Source: Bacteroidota bacterium (GTDB taxonomy: Bacteria; Bacteroidota; Bacteroidia; Chitinophagales; Chitinophagaceae). From it: DNA of 64,000 bases. A program made the translations under genes and the position numbers. Below the pieces are notes generated by a model. It made no database searches. It was not told the origin of the DNA and saw only the letters and a program-made list of their open reading frames with translations. How positions within the stretch are numbered: the stretch's first letter is position 1; each line of letters begins with the position of its first letter. This document shows, piece by piece, positions 49,286 through 58,777 of this stretch. The stretch is taken from NCBI GenBank assembly GCA_023416995.1, contig JAEZGI010000027.1:124001-188000 (forward strand), in the 5' to 3' direction.

Positions 49286-52200
49286 TAGATGCCCTGCCTA
49301 CATGAACGGTACGCGCTTCACCGGGTTTTCGGCCCTCGTACTGAATGTTTATTTCAAGGTTGTTAGAAAGACGTTTGGTGACTTCAAAATTCCAGAGAAA
49401 GTTTTTACCTGGCAGCAAACCATCCAGCATAATATAGGCTGCCGGGCTATTGGTGTTTGCGGCAGCACCTTTGGAACCAAAATTGATTTTGTTATAGGTG
49501 AAACGTGTTTGAATAGAAGTGCTTTGAAGTACATTGTATTTTACTTCACCATTGATTGCGTTTGATAAAGCTTTTTCATTCTCATCCTCCTGGTTGGTTT
49601 TATCACTGAACCGGTACCCCACTATGGCACGAAGATTTGCACCCTTTGTGTAACTGATCCGCGGCTCAAGTGAATACTGATCAATTTTATAGTTTCGGCT
49701 GCCAAATTTCGCGTTTGTTGTAATCAATTGGTTAAGGCCTTGCTGTGCACTAACATCTACCAACAGGTTACGTGTAATGTTATAACGCCCTTTCAGGTTC
49801 CAGTTGTTCAGTTGTCGACTCTCATAACCATAAGTGAGCAGTGACTTGTTTGATGTGACAGCATTACTAAGATCAAAACCCCATTTTGAACTAAAGCGGT
49901 TAAAAGAAAACGTATTTATGTAAGATGCGTTCAATGTTATCAGTGAAGAGTCATTCAAAGGTGCCCGGAAAGGGTTGAACTCTACCAGCCCTTTTGAAAC
50001 TTCCTTTTTACTGATCTGCAGAGATGATTGAAGATTTAATCGTGAGATAAATCTACCAAGACCATCTGTTGCTGATTGATTGATCGCCGCCCGTGGATTC
50101 AGAGACACACTATAATTGAATGTATTGTAGCTTGCCTTAATGAACTCATTCGATGGCGTGAATATCCTGATGTATTTCGCCTGGTCCTGGAACAAGGCGA
50201 TTTCAAATTCATTTAATTGCTGAATGCCATCAGCATTATAATCTATCCAGGTAAACTCACCCTGTCCGGCCGGCACTTCGAGATAAGCAAAATCTCTTTT
50301 TTGTTCCTGTCCCGCTCCAAGCTCGTATAACAGGTTACCTGTTAAAAGCCCTTTCCATTCGTTTACCTGGTATTCTGCGCGGCCAAGCAGGCTGTTATCT
50401 GCCTTCTGCGTGGTGATGGCGCTGTTGAGAATCGAAAGATTTCTATAAGTACCTGTAAAACGAAACTGGTGTTTTTCGTTCTGCAGCAATTCACCAGTAA
50501 GATTGATATTGTGGCTTCTGTCGGACCTTGCGAGATCTTTACCGAAGGGATAGGCATCAGTACGGGTAAAGTAGGTAATACCCCAACGATTAGGTTTTGC
50601 TTCGGACGATTTAACAGATGTCTTAAATGTCTTGAACGAAAAACTTGTGGCGATTACAGAATCACTTGCTTTGTTCCTGATTTCATTGTGTTCAACCGCA
50701 TAGTTAAAGGCAACCGTATAATTCCTCAGTTTGGGAAACTGGCGCGATATATCAATGGTGGGCCTGAGAAAATGCCCATGATCAGTAACGGAGGTTACGT
50801 TTGAAAGATTGAAATTGTTGTTCAGCTTCCACCCTTTGATATTATGCAGATGTTGGAGCGAGTTGCGTATGCCAGTAAACCTGCTTCCTCTTGTATAAGT
50901 GGTAAACTGGTATTTTAATACATTACCTTTCTGGTCAGCAAGGGCAGTTGCAGCATTCACAATTGTTTCGTCGGCCGCTTCTACTATCAAAGGCAAACCC
51001 CAGTCACGGGTAAATTCAACATTACGTAAACGCTCTAAAGGTTTGAATCTTGAATCAACGTATTCGTATGCGATATCAGTAAGCAAGCTTAAAGAACCCG
51101 ACTTGTTTAATGTGCTTTGGTTCTTAAGCTGCAGCTTCGTCGCATATCCCTGGTCGTTAGATTTGTCTTTTGTTGAAAAGCCATTTACATCATATATGCT
51201 CATCGCAAAATCGGAAATCAATTGCGTGTTTTTTGAAAGCTGGTAATCCGCCCCTACCGTAAACACCTGTTGTTTTTTCGGTGTCACCAGGTACACAGCC
51301 GGAAGAAAGTTTCCTTGTCGTATACCGTTTATTGGTGCGACCCATCTGTACACCTTTCCGTTTGCACCATTAAAATCAGGTACATAATCGCCGTTACCGG
51401 GACCGGCTTCTATGAAAGACAACTGGTAATTCGCACTGTCCGGACTATTGCTGAAAACAAAGATCGAATCACGTAACGTGCCCCCGGCAAAAACCGTATC
51501 GATTTTTTTGTACATGATGGTACCGGTTACAAATGTGTCAAGCACCGCGCTGGGATAAAACGCCCGGTTGATGCTGTCGCCGATGGAATTCAGAAACGCT
51601 TTTTGTGGTGCGTCCAGATTTTGGTTAATGGGCGATGTCTTGGCGTCGGCATTGCTGAAAGCACTCACACGCAGTTTTACTTTTTTTCCGAAGTTGGTTT
51701 CGTTATAGGCGTACAAATTTGAATTGAGATAATTCCGGTCAGAATATTCGAATTCTACCTGTATACGTTTGTCTTTGGTGATCATGTTTCGCGGTGTAAA
51801 CGTGATCTCCGCGGTATTGTAATTAATCACATAGTCCTGGTCCTCGCCCCGCTGCATCAAAACGCCATCGATAAAAACGCGTTCTGTATTGGCGAGAATC
51901 ACAAAAAAGAACTCATTATTCGCCCCTTGCAACCGGTAGGGCCCCTGGTTGCCTTCGAGTGCCGGCAATATATTCCTTGTGAATTTGCCTTTGGCTATGG
52001 AGCCGCTTAACAGCGTTGTGTTGCTGATATCGGGAGTAATAGCGGTGGTTGTTTCGAATGCAATACCCTGCAACCTTTTATAGAAGTTGAGAAAATAAGA
52101 CTGGTTTTGTCTGATATCAATATCTCCCAGGCTCAACGACCAGGTTTTCTTTTTAAACTGGAGAAAGATCCGGTCAAATTCATTGAGCTGCTGCGTGGTA

Positions 52201-52799
52201 CCATCGGGCTGGATCGGTATGTTATTATCGGTGATTGCGGCAAGGATCTCGATACTATCTGCCAGGTAACCGCTTAGTTGGAGATTAAGATTTGATGTAA
52301 CCACTGCATCCTGGCTGTTGCCAAACGATATACCACGGCCAAAGCTGCCATTATAGGTTATATCGCCAAAGTCAAAGAAATTAGAAGCATTCTGGGCGCC
52401 GATGTAATTTGGCACATAGGTTTGACCTATGAAGTTATTCATGACACTGTCATAAGCCATCCGCCTGGTTATAGCGTTAAGACGGGTAGGATAAACCCGG
52501 TACATCACCAGCACGGAGTCAAAACCAGGACGGCTTTTCCAAATCAATCTTCCATTAACGTAATCTGTTTCGTAAAGACTGTCAGGCAGCGCCATAACTG
52601 AGATGGTGCCTTTGATAATACTTGACGAATCAAGTTGTAATGTATCAGATTTTACGGGGAACCATTGTTTCCGCAGGTTTGAGACGGGCTGTCTGGCCGG
52701 CTTTTCCTGGGCAAAGGACCGCTCAACCCCTGCATATAATAGCAGGAACAGTATTCCCGGTAGCAGGAAAGCTTTGGTCTTATTTGGGTGTACGATCAA
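49269..52799 (-). CDS. Giant outer-membrane beta-barrel protein of unknown function, TTG start
   Basis: A 1176-residue exported protein that I do not recognise by name. A signal peptide (KTKAFLLPGILFLLLYAGVERSFAQ) implies the start is at or near 52799, where the codon is TTG. An in-frame TAA two codons upstream excludes an earlier start, and the next ATG comes only at residue 69. After a soluble segment (about 30-130), RGISFGNSQDAVVTSNLNLQLSGYL begins a long run of alternating amphipathic strands. A short sandwich-like insert lies near 285-360 (VFIDGVLMQRGEDQDYVINYNTAEITF). It ends in the typical barrel terminus NIQYEGRKPGEARTVHVGRASIRALL. The insert recalls parts of SprA-like T9SS proteins, but similarity is slight. 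No neighbours hint at its job. Confidence 0.85.
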   Translation of the reverse strand: MIVHPNKTKAFLLPGILFLLLYAGVERSFAQEKPARQPVSNLRKQWFPVKSDTLQLDSSSIIKGTISVMALPDSLYETDYVNGRLIWKSRPGFDSVLVMYRVYPTRLNAITRRMAYDSVMNNFIGQTYVPNYIGAQNASNFFDFGDITYNGSFGRGISFGNSQDAVVTSNLNLQLSGYLADSIEILAAITDNNIPIQPDGTTQQLNEFDRIFLQFKKKTWSLSLGDIDIRQNQSYFLNFYKRLQGIAFETTTAITPDISNTTLLSGSIAKGKFTRNILPALEGNQGPYRLQGANNEFFFVILANTERVFIDGVLMQRGEDQDYVINYNTAEITFTPRNMITKDKRIQVEFEYSDRNYLNSNLYAYNETNFGKKVKLRVSAFSNADAKTSPINQNLDAPQKAFLNSIGDSINRAFYPSAVLDTFVTGTIMYKKIDTVFAGGTLRDSIFVFSNSPDSANYQLSFIEAGPGNGDYVPDFNGANGKVYRWVAPINGIRQGNFLPAVYLVTPKKQQVFTVGADYQLSKNTQLISDFAMSIYDVNGFSTKDKSNDQGYATKLQLKNQSTLNKSGSLSLLTDIAYEYVDSRFKPLERLRNVEFTRDWGLPLIVEAADETIVNAATALADQKGNVLKYQFTTYTRGSRFTGIRNSLQHLHNIKGWKLNNNFNLSNVTSVTDHGHFLRPTIDISRQFPKLRNYTVAFNYAVEHNEIRNKASDSVIATSFSFKTFKTSVKSSEAKPNRWGITYFTRTDAYPFGKDLARSDRSHNINLTGELLQNEKHQFRFTGTYRNLSILNSAITTQKADNSLLGRAEYQVNEWKGLLTGNLLYELGAGQEQKRDFAYLEVPAGQGEFTWIDYNADGIQQLNEFEIALFQDQAKYIRIFTPSNEFIKASYNTFNYSVSLNPRAAINQSATDGLGRFISRLNLQSSLQISKKEVSKGLVEFNPFRAPLNDSSLITLNASYINTFSFNRFSSKWGFDLSNAVTSNKSLLTYGYESRQLNNWNLKGRYNITRNLLVDVSAQQGLNQLITTNAKFGSRNYKIDQYSLEPRISYTKGANLRAIVGYRFSDKTNQEDENEKALSNAINGEVKYNVLQSTSIQTRFTYNKINFGSKGAAANTNSPAAYIMLDGLLPGKNFLWNFEVTKRLSNNLEINIQYEGRKPGEARTVHVGRASIRALL

Positions 52800-52980
52800 T
52801 GGTTAATCAGGTGAAACTCACTAACGGCTAAAGTTTTCTATTGTTGTTGATTCTCACTTGTTTAGTCCTTAAATTTCAGGTCACTAAGTATTTAAAGTTA
52901 GCCCTAATTTGAAAATCCATTTGTTCTTTCGTTTTCAACCCTTTGCAACGCTGCTTTGCAAACTGTTGTCACAGCCGGAT

Positions 52981-53787
52981 ATGAAACTCTCTGCCGTCAC
53001 CATTGTATGCTTTTCGCTGGTTTTAACCGGCTGTGTTAGACAGGTTTATCTTCAGAGCCCCCTGCAAGCCACCGATCATCCCTATCGTTCCATTCCAATG
53101 GTATCGGACGGAATCAAAAACAGCGTTTACGCTTCCGCCAGCATCGTTGGTGGAGGAGCTAATCAAAATCTGCGTGATGGCATTTTCCAGTTCCAGGGCA
53201 GTGTGCACAGGGCACATACCTGGCAACATTTCCAGGCCTTTTACGGCTTAACGGGTATGATTGGTAATTACCATGTTGCCGAAGCAACCTCCTACACTTT
53301 AAATGGGGACCCTATCAGAACACCGGGTCCCTGGAATCGGTACACTGCTGCCCTGGGTGCTTTTGGCGGAGCGGGGTTCGTTATCCCTTTTGGCAGCGGC
53401 AGTGAATGGCGGGTATTTGGCGTTGAAACCAGTTACCAACGCGAATTTGGCGACTATCTGCAGTATCGCCGCAAATTCCCCGACTCCGTGGCTACCATTG
53501 TTGGCCGGGAAAATTACTTCCATACAGTAGGCATGTCGACCAACATCATCAAAAGGTTCAGGAAATCCGGTAACACCTTCGGCTACAAGTTTGGTTTTCA
53601 TCTAAGCACAAACAGGCTGCGCAGGCTGAATATGTATGATACTTACACGGACAGATACGTTCTTCCGGCATTTGTTTCAAACACCCTGCATTTGACCCGC
53701 CGCCGGGTTACGTATTACGCGCAAATTAACGCAGGCACGTTTGCACTCAATATGCAAACAGGCATTAATGTACGGCTGGATAACTAG
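52981..53787 (+). CDS. Outer-membrane-type lipoprotein of unknown function
   Basis: A 268-residue lipoprotein. Starting at ATG 52981 gives MKLSAVTIVCFSLVLTGCVRQ with the lipobox LTGC at residue 18. The frame is open from 52909, but that would put 24 residues before the signal. The mature part is beta-strand rich with many aromatic and glycine residues (VYASASIVGGGANQ, YRRKFPDSVATIVGRENYFHTVGM, YYAQINAGTFALNMQTGINVRL), like an eight-strand outer-membrane barrel. I do not recognise the family. It is divergent from the giant barrel gene and convergent with the ABC-F gene. Confidence 0.75.
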   Translation: MKLSAVTIVCFSLVLTGCVRQVYLQSPLQATDHPYRSIPMVSDGIKNSVYASASIVGGGANQNLRDGIFQFQGSVHRAHTWQHFQAFYGLTGMIGNYHVAEATSYTLNGDPIRTPGPWNRYTAALGAFGGAGFVIPFGSGSEWRVFGVETSYQREFGDYLQYRRKFPDSVATIVGRENYFHTVGMSTNIIKRFRKSGNTFGYKFGFHLSTNRLRRLNMYDTYTDRYVLPAFVSNTLHLTRRRVTYYAQINAGTFALNMQTGINVRLDN

Positions 53788-53793
53788 CAATTA

Positions 53794-55410
53794 TCAGGCT
53801 GGTTGTAAGCTTTTCGCTTTTTTATGTTCAAGGAACTCATCAAAAGTCATCAGTTTATCAACCACCCCGTTTGGAGTAAGTTCGATAATCCTGTTGGCCA
53901 CAGTTTGAAGGAAAGTATGGTCATGTGAACTGATCAATACAATACCCTTGAAGTTTTCCATACTTTCGTTGAAAGCCTGGATAGACTCAAGATCAAGGTG
54001 GTTGGTCGGTTCATCAAGTATCACCAGGTTCGGATCCTGTAACATCATCCGGCTGATCATACAACGTACTTTCTCTCCCCCACTCAGCACAGAGGTCTTC
54101 TTTAAAACTTCATCTCCACTGAAAAGCATCTTCCCGAGGAATCCGCGAAGAAACGGTTCATCAACATCAGTAACATGTGATGGCACATACTGACGAAGCC
54201 AGTCCATCAGGTTCAGATCCGTTTTGAAATATTTGGAGTTGTCATTTGGCAGGTAGGCCTGTGATACGGTGGTGCCCCACTCATAAGTACCTTTATCCGC
54301 CTTTTGATTACCGGTAATGATTTCGAAAAAAGCGGTAATGGCCATCTGGTCATCAGCCACCACAGCGATCTTATCCCCTTTCTTTACAGAGAAGCTGATA
54401 TTATCGAACAGTACACGTCCGTCAAAAGTTTTTGAAAGCTTTTCTACGTTAAGAATCTGGTTACCAACCTCGCGGAGTTGTTTGAAGATGATACCAGGGT
54501 ATTTACGGTTTGAAGGTGTGATATCTTCAAACACCAGTTTATCAAGCGCCTTTTTCCGCGATGTGGCCTGTTTTGATTTTGAAGCGTTCGCGCTGAACCG
54601 GGCGATAAATTCCAGGAGATCCTTTTTCTTTTCTTCTGCTTTTTTGTTTTTGTCAGAAGCCTGGCGCGCAGCTAGCTGGCTGCTTTCATACCAGAAGGTA
54701 TAGTTACCGGTGTAGATTTTTATTTTCTGACGGTCCACATCGGCGATGTGCGTACATACTGCATCAAGGAAGTGACGATCGTGCGAAACAACGATCACAA
54801 TATTTTCGTACTCCGCAAGAAAGTTTTCCAGCCATGAAATAGTAACCACATCCAGGTTGTTGGTCGGCTCATCGAGGATGAGGATGTCAGGATTGCCAAA
54901 CAGGGCCTGGGCAAGTAACACCCGCACTTTCATGGCACCGTTAACATCTTTCATCAGCAAGGAATGGATCTCTTCTTTTACGCCGAGTTCGCTCAAAAGG
55001 CTGGCTGCGTCGCTTTCAGCAGTATAACCACCCATCTCACCAAATTCTCCTTCCAACTCACCGGCACGCATGCCGTCTTCTTCGGTGAAATCAGCTTTGG
55101 CGTAAATGGCGTCACGCTCATGCATCACTTCCCACAATTTCTTGTGGCCCATCATCACCGTGTTAAGCACAGTATATTCATCAAAAGCAAACTGGTTCTG
55201 ATTCAGTACGGCCATTCTTTCACCGGGCGTGATATCAACGGTACCCTTGTTAGGTTCAATTTCACCCGACAGAATTTTCAGGAAGGTAGATTTTCCTGCT
55301 CCGTTGGCGCCAATTACCCCATAACAGTTGCCCTTGTGAAAAGATAGATTTACTTCATCGAACAAAACCCTCTTGCCAAAGGATAATGTTACATTGTTTG
55401 CTGCGATCAT
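53794..55410 (-). CDS. ABC-F ATPase, YbiT/YkpA-like
   Basis: A 538-residue soluble protein with two ABC domains and no membrane part. The first Walker A is GANGAGKST (34-42); its signature is degenerate (VNGAMKVRVLLAQAL in place of LSGGE), as in the YkpA/YbiT subgroup. Walker B is LILDEPTNNLD. A linker of basic helices lies at about 240-300 (NKKAEEKKKDLLEFI). The second ABC half has LSGGEKVRCMISRMM and LVILDEPTNHLDLES. Proteins of this group act on the ribosome E-site to release stalled translation; some give antibiotic resistance, but nothing here suggests that role. A TACCTTTG box at 55432-55439 provides the promoter. Confidence 0.93.
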   Translation of the reverse strand: MIAANNVTLSFGKRVLFDEVNLSFHKGNCYGVIGANGAGKSTFLKILSGEIEPNKGTVDITPGERMAVLNQNQFAFDEYTVLNTVMMGHKKLWEVMHERDAIYAKADFTEEDGMRAGELEGEFGEMGGYTAESDAASLLSELGVKEEIHSLLMKDVNGAMKVRVLLAQALFGNPDILILDEPTNNLDVVTISWLENFLAEYENIVIVVSHDRHFLDAVCTHIADVDRQKIKIYTGNYTFWYESSQLAARQASDKNKKAEEKKKDLLEFIARFSANASKSKQATSRKKALDKLVFEDITPSNRKYPGIIFKQLREVGNQILNVEKLSKTFDGRVLFDNISFSVKKGDKIAVVADDQMAITAFFEIITGNQKADKGTYEWGTTVSQAYLPNDNSKYFKTDLNLMDWLRQYVPSHVTDVDEPFLRGFLGKMLFSGDEVLKKTSVLSGGEKVRCMISRMMLQDPNLVILDEPTNHLDLESIQAFNESMENFKGIVLISSHDHTFLQTVANRIIELTPNGVVDKLMTFDEFLEHKKAKSLQPA

Positions 55411-55431
55411 TTATTATTCAATTTTGACCGG

Positions 55432-55439
55432 CAAAGGTA
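55432..55439 (-). promoter_or_regulatory. -7 box for ABC-F gene
   Basis: Minus-strand TACCTTTG matches TAnnTTTG and lies 21 bases before the ATG at 55410, giving a leader of roughly 15 bases. Confidence 0.5.
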
Positions 55440-55551
55440 CCATTTTTCGGGCTTTGGACATCATATTACAGCGATAAGAAAATTTGAAACATTCACGGGG
55501 TCTTTCTATTTTGCGCCGTATTAACGTTTTAATAACGGAAGTAAACATACT

Positions 55552-56091
55552 ATGCTGTCAGAATCAGAATTAGAAAGGATTTTTGCGTGGAAGCCCTACC
55601 GGGCGGAGTGGCCGATCGACCGCAGCGCCCTTGAACAAACTGTGCTCTCCCATTATGGATCGCTGATTAAAGACATGGTAAACAATCCCATTTTCGACTG
55701 TACCCAGACGCAAACCGGCGAAACCACCAATTACCTGGAGTTTCTATGTTACCCAGCCGGTAATGTTGTTAATATCGACCGCGCAGGCGTTCTGGTTTGT
55801 GTAAGTCTCTGTGCTCCACTCGTGGCTTATGGAGAAACGGTTTATAAAAAAGACAAAAAATCATTTGCATACGCGTTTCCGGATCCCTCCCAGTTGAATC
55901 TGATTGAAACGCTGAACCTGATGCCGGTCGAAAAAGAACTTAAAACCATTTTTGAAAAACACCGGCTTCAAATTCTGCCAGCTGATTATGCTGCTCAGCC
56001 ATTGAATAAAGAAATGGCAGAAAACCTGGATTCATTGAACCTGGGGCAGACAAAACTTGCTGCCTTATTTCAATGGAAAAGTGCCGTGTAA
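55552..56091 (+). CDS. Hypothetical soluble protein
   Basis: A 179-residue protein with no signal peptide or membrane helix; I do not recognise it. It starts MLSESELERIFAWKPYRAEWP, holds three cysteines (FDCTQTQ, LEFLCYPAG, VCVSLCAP), and has a beta-rich middle (VNIDRAGVLVCVSLCAPLVAYGETVY). A helical end follows (AENLDSLNLGQTKLAALFQW). It stands alone between the divergent ABC-F gene and the convergent oligopeptidase B gene (7-base gap). The protein looks well composed and real, but its role is unknown. Confidence 0.7.
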   Translation: MLSESELERIFAWKPYRAEWPIDRSALEQTVLSHYGSLIKDMVNNPIFDCTQTQTGETTNYLEFLCYPAGNVVNIDRAGVLVCVSLCAPLVAYGETVYKKDKKSFAYAFPDPSQLNLIETLNLMPVEKELKTIFEKHRLQILPADYAAQPLNKEMAENLDSLNLGQTKLAALFQWKSAV

Positions 56092-56098
56092 AATGTTT

Positions 56099-58177
56099 TT
56101 ATTCAGTTATACCCTCCAGTAAAAACAAAAACGCAAATTCGAGTGCACGTTCTTTCAAATAATCGAAACGACCGGAAGCTCCGCCATGGCCATACTCCAT
56201 ATTTGTTTTGAAGAGTATTTTATTATCACCGTTCTGATGCGCCCTTAGCCGCGCAACCCATTTGGCAGGTTCGAAGTATTGTACCTGCGAGTCATACAGA
56301 CCGGTAGTTACCAAAAGATTAGGGTAAGCTTTTCTTTCAATATTATCATAGGGAGAGTAAGACTTCATGTACCTGTAATCGGATTCCACGGCAGGATTAC
56401 CCCATTCCGAATATTCAAGTGTTGTAAGCGGAATAGAAGTGTCAGACATTGTTGTAATCACATCTACAAACGGAACCTGTGCTATAACGCCGTTCCATAA
56501 ATCCGGGCGGAGGTTTATAATAGCGCCCATCAGTAATCCTCCTGCACTTCCACCCTGGGCATACAAATGGTCGCTGCTTGTATAACCTTTGTCGATCAGA
56601 AACTCTGCGCAATCTATAAAGTCGAAAAAAGTGTTTTTCTTGAATTGCATTCTGCCCTGGTCGTACCATTTTCTGCCGAGTTCAAGACCACCCCTGACGT
56701 GGGCAATGGCATAGATAAACCCGCGGTCAAGCAAACTCAAAGTATTGGAGCTGAAGTAAGGCGGCATCGACAAACCATACGAACCATAGGCATATAACAG
56801 TAACGGACAACCGCTGGCCGGAACGGTTCCCTTCCTGTAAACGATACTGAGTGGTATCCGGGATCCATCGCGGGCCGTCGCCCAAAGACGCTCCGAGTGA
56901 TAATCTTCTTTACGGAACGAACCGGGCACAGGCGTTTCTTTTAACAATAACTTTTCCCGCGTCACCATGTTATAATCAAATATGGAAGCGGGGGTTGTCA
57001 TTGATGTATAAGAATAGCGCAATACATCTGTGTCAAACTCAGGATTGATATTTATTGAAGCATCATAAGCGGTTTCATCGAACCCGATATAATGCGATTC
57101 TTTTGTTGTATGGTTTATGATGCGCAGCTGACTCAGTGCATTGCGCATTTCACTGATCACAAGAAAGTTCCTGAAAACCTCGATCTTATCCAGGTATACA
57201 TTTTCATCTTCAGCAATCAGCTCTTCCCAGTTTGTTTTCGCTGTATTTTTTTCACTGGTTACCATCAGCCGGAAGTTCGGTGCGTTCCAATCGGTCAGAA
57301 TATAAAAGCGATCTTCAAAGTGTTGGACACTGTATTGCAGTCCCTCTTCACGCGCCTGGAAAACCAGGAAAGAAGCGTCTGGTTCATTAGCGGGAAGCAA
57401 CAGGTATTCGGTACTTACTTCGTTAATTTCTGAGATAAGCGCAACATATTTCTGCGATTTGGATCTTAACAGTGCGAGCGCATAACGGTTATCTTTTTCT
57501 TCATACACCAGGGTATCCAACGCAGGATCAGTACCCAGTTTGTGTCTCCAAACCTGGAAACCCAGCAATGTCACCGGATCCTTGAGGATATAAAAACAAG
57601 TATTGTTATCGGCTGCCCAGGCCAGGTCAGAACCTTCAACGTTGGGGATTGTTTCAGGGTATTCTATACCCGTCTTAAGATTTTTAAACCGCAGGTTGTA
57701 TAACCTGCGACTCACCGAATCTGAAGTGTAAGCAATGACCTCGTTGTTGTCACTTACCTGGTATCCTCCCAGTTGGTAATATTTATACCCTTCAGCCATT
57801 TTGTTTTGATCCAGCAGAATTTCTTCTGCTGCTTCGGGAGAGCGCTGCTTTCTGCAAATCACCGGATACTGTAATCCTTCTTCAAATCTCCTGTAATACC
57901 AATACCCATTTTTGAAATAAGGAACTGATTGATCTTTTTCCTGAATACGCGATTTCATTTCATTAAACAGGGCATCCTGCAAACCTTTAGTGCCGGACAT
58001 CATCGCCTCCAGGTATGTGTTTTCATCTTTCAGATACTGAAGTACCTTTGGATCTTCACGATCATTCAACCAGTAATATTCATCTTCCCTCGTTTCATTG
58101 TGTGCAACAAGTTGTTTCGGGATCCGATCGGCTATAGGAGGTTTGACATTACCCGGCCAGTTGATTTGTTTGCCCAT
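56099..58177 (-). CDS. ptrB: Oligopeptidase B (S9A family serine peptidase)
   Basis: A 692-residue prolyl-oligopeptidase-type enzyme that cuts after basic residues in short peptides. The N-terminal helix and seven-bladed propeller cover about 1-420. The alpha/beta-hydrolase domain follows, with Ser544 in QGGSAGGLLMG, Asp629 in TTGLYDSQVQYFEP and His664 in EYGHGGASGR. There is no signal peptide, so it is cytosolic. The substrate-selecting acidic segment PFVDVITTMSDTSIPLTTLEYSEWGNP is typical of PtrB. It follows the VOC gene by 88 bases in the same direction. Confidence 0.93.
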   Translation of the reverse strand: MGKQINWPGNVKPPIADRIPKQLVAHNETREDEYYWLNDREDPKVLQYLKDENTYLEAMMSGTKGLQDALFNEMKSRIQEKDQSVPYFKNGYWYYRRFEEGLQYPVICRKQRSPEAAEEILLDQNKMAEGYKYYQLGGYQVSDNNEVIAYTSDSVSRRLYNLRFKNLKTGIEYPETIPNVEGSDLAWAADNNTCFYILKDPVTLLGFQVWRHKLGTDPALDTLVYEEKDNRYALALLRSKSQKYVALISEINEVSTEYLLLPANEPDASFLVFQAREEGLQYSVQHFEDRFYILTDWNAPNFRLMVTSEKNTAKTNWEELIAEDENVYLDKIEVFRNFLVISEMRNALSQLRIINHTTKESHYIGFDETAYDASININPEFDTDVLRYSYTSMTTPASIFDYNMVTREKLLLKETPVPGSFRKEDYHSERLWATARDGSRIPLSIVYRKGTVPASGCPLLLYAYGSYGLSMPPYFSSNTLSLLDRGFIYAIAHVRGGLELGRKWYDQGRMQFKKNTFFDFIDCAEFLIDKGYTSSDHLYAQGGSAGGLLMGAIINLRPDLWNGVIAQVPFVDVITTMSDTSIPLTTLEYSEWGNPAVESDYRYMKSYSPYDNIERKAYPNLLVTTGLYDSQVQYFEPAKWVARLRAHQNGDNKILFKTNMEYGHGGASGRFDYLKERALEFAFLFLLEGITE

Positions 58178-58265
58178 AAACTTGTAATTAGTTCCATGCG
58201 CGTACGGTTAGTAGCAATACCAATTTTACCTTACGCGTGGGAGATGTATAATAATCGGGAGGCGG

Positions 58266-58754
58266 TTAATCCGCTAATGCAAGCAGCTCCTGGAGATCGA
58301 GCCGTTCAGTAACCATATGTAATTTGCCTTCAGCATCGATGGGCCATTCTTCTCTGGGCCGGTCCCAATACAATTCAACGCCATTTCCATCAGGGTCATC
58401 GAGATACAAAGCCTGTGATACCCCATGATCTGAAGCACCGGTAAGCGGGTATTCAGCTTCAACTAATCTTTTAAGGATAACAGCAAGGTCGCGACGTGTA
58501 GGATACACAATAGCCGTATGAAAAAGACCGGGACTTCTTTGCTCGGCTTTCGGGCCATTTTTGCTGTACCAGGTATTGAGGCCTATATGGTGGTGATAGC
58601 CGCCCGCAGATAAAAATGCAGCCTCGGTTCCGTAGTGCTGCATAATTTCGAAGCCCAGCAACCCATGATAGAAGTTCAGTGAAACTTCAAGATCAGAAAC
58701 CTTGAGATGCACATGCCCAATCCTTGTATTTGCCGGAACCGTGTAGGCATTCAT
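58266..58754 (-). CDS. VOC-family (glyoxalase / extradiol dioxygenase fold) protein
   Basis: A 162-residue vicinal-oxygen-chelate protein resembling CatE-type catechol 2,3-dioxygenases. Metal-ligand candidates are His13 or His15 in RIGHVHLKV, the HHHIGLNTW cluster near residue 55 and Glu in GNGVELYWDRPREEWP. The LYLDDPDGNGVELYWDRP end is the common signature of this subgroup. It lies 23 bases after sdhB and could be read through from the sdh operon, though a functional link is not evident. The substrate is unknown. Confidence 0.85.
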   Translation of the reverse strand: MNAYTVPANTRIGHVHLKVSDLEVSLNFYHGLLGFEIMQHYGTEAAFLSAGGYHHHIGLNTWYSKNGPKAEQRSPGLFHTAIVYPTRRDLAVILKRLVEAEYPLTGASDHGVSQALYLDDPDGNGVELYWDRPREEWPIDAEGKLHMVTERLDLQELLALAD

Positions 58755-58777
58755 ATCACCTGATTTTTTTAAAGAGG

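Noticed and set aside
53794..55410. Antibiotic-resistance ABC-F protein
   Set aside because: The degenerate first signature and overall sequence fit the housekeeping YkpA/YbiT group, and there is no resistance-gene context.
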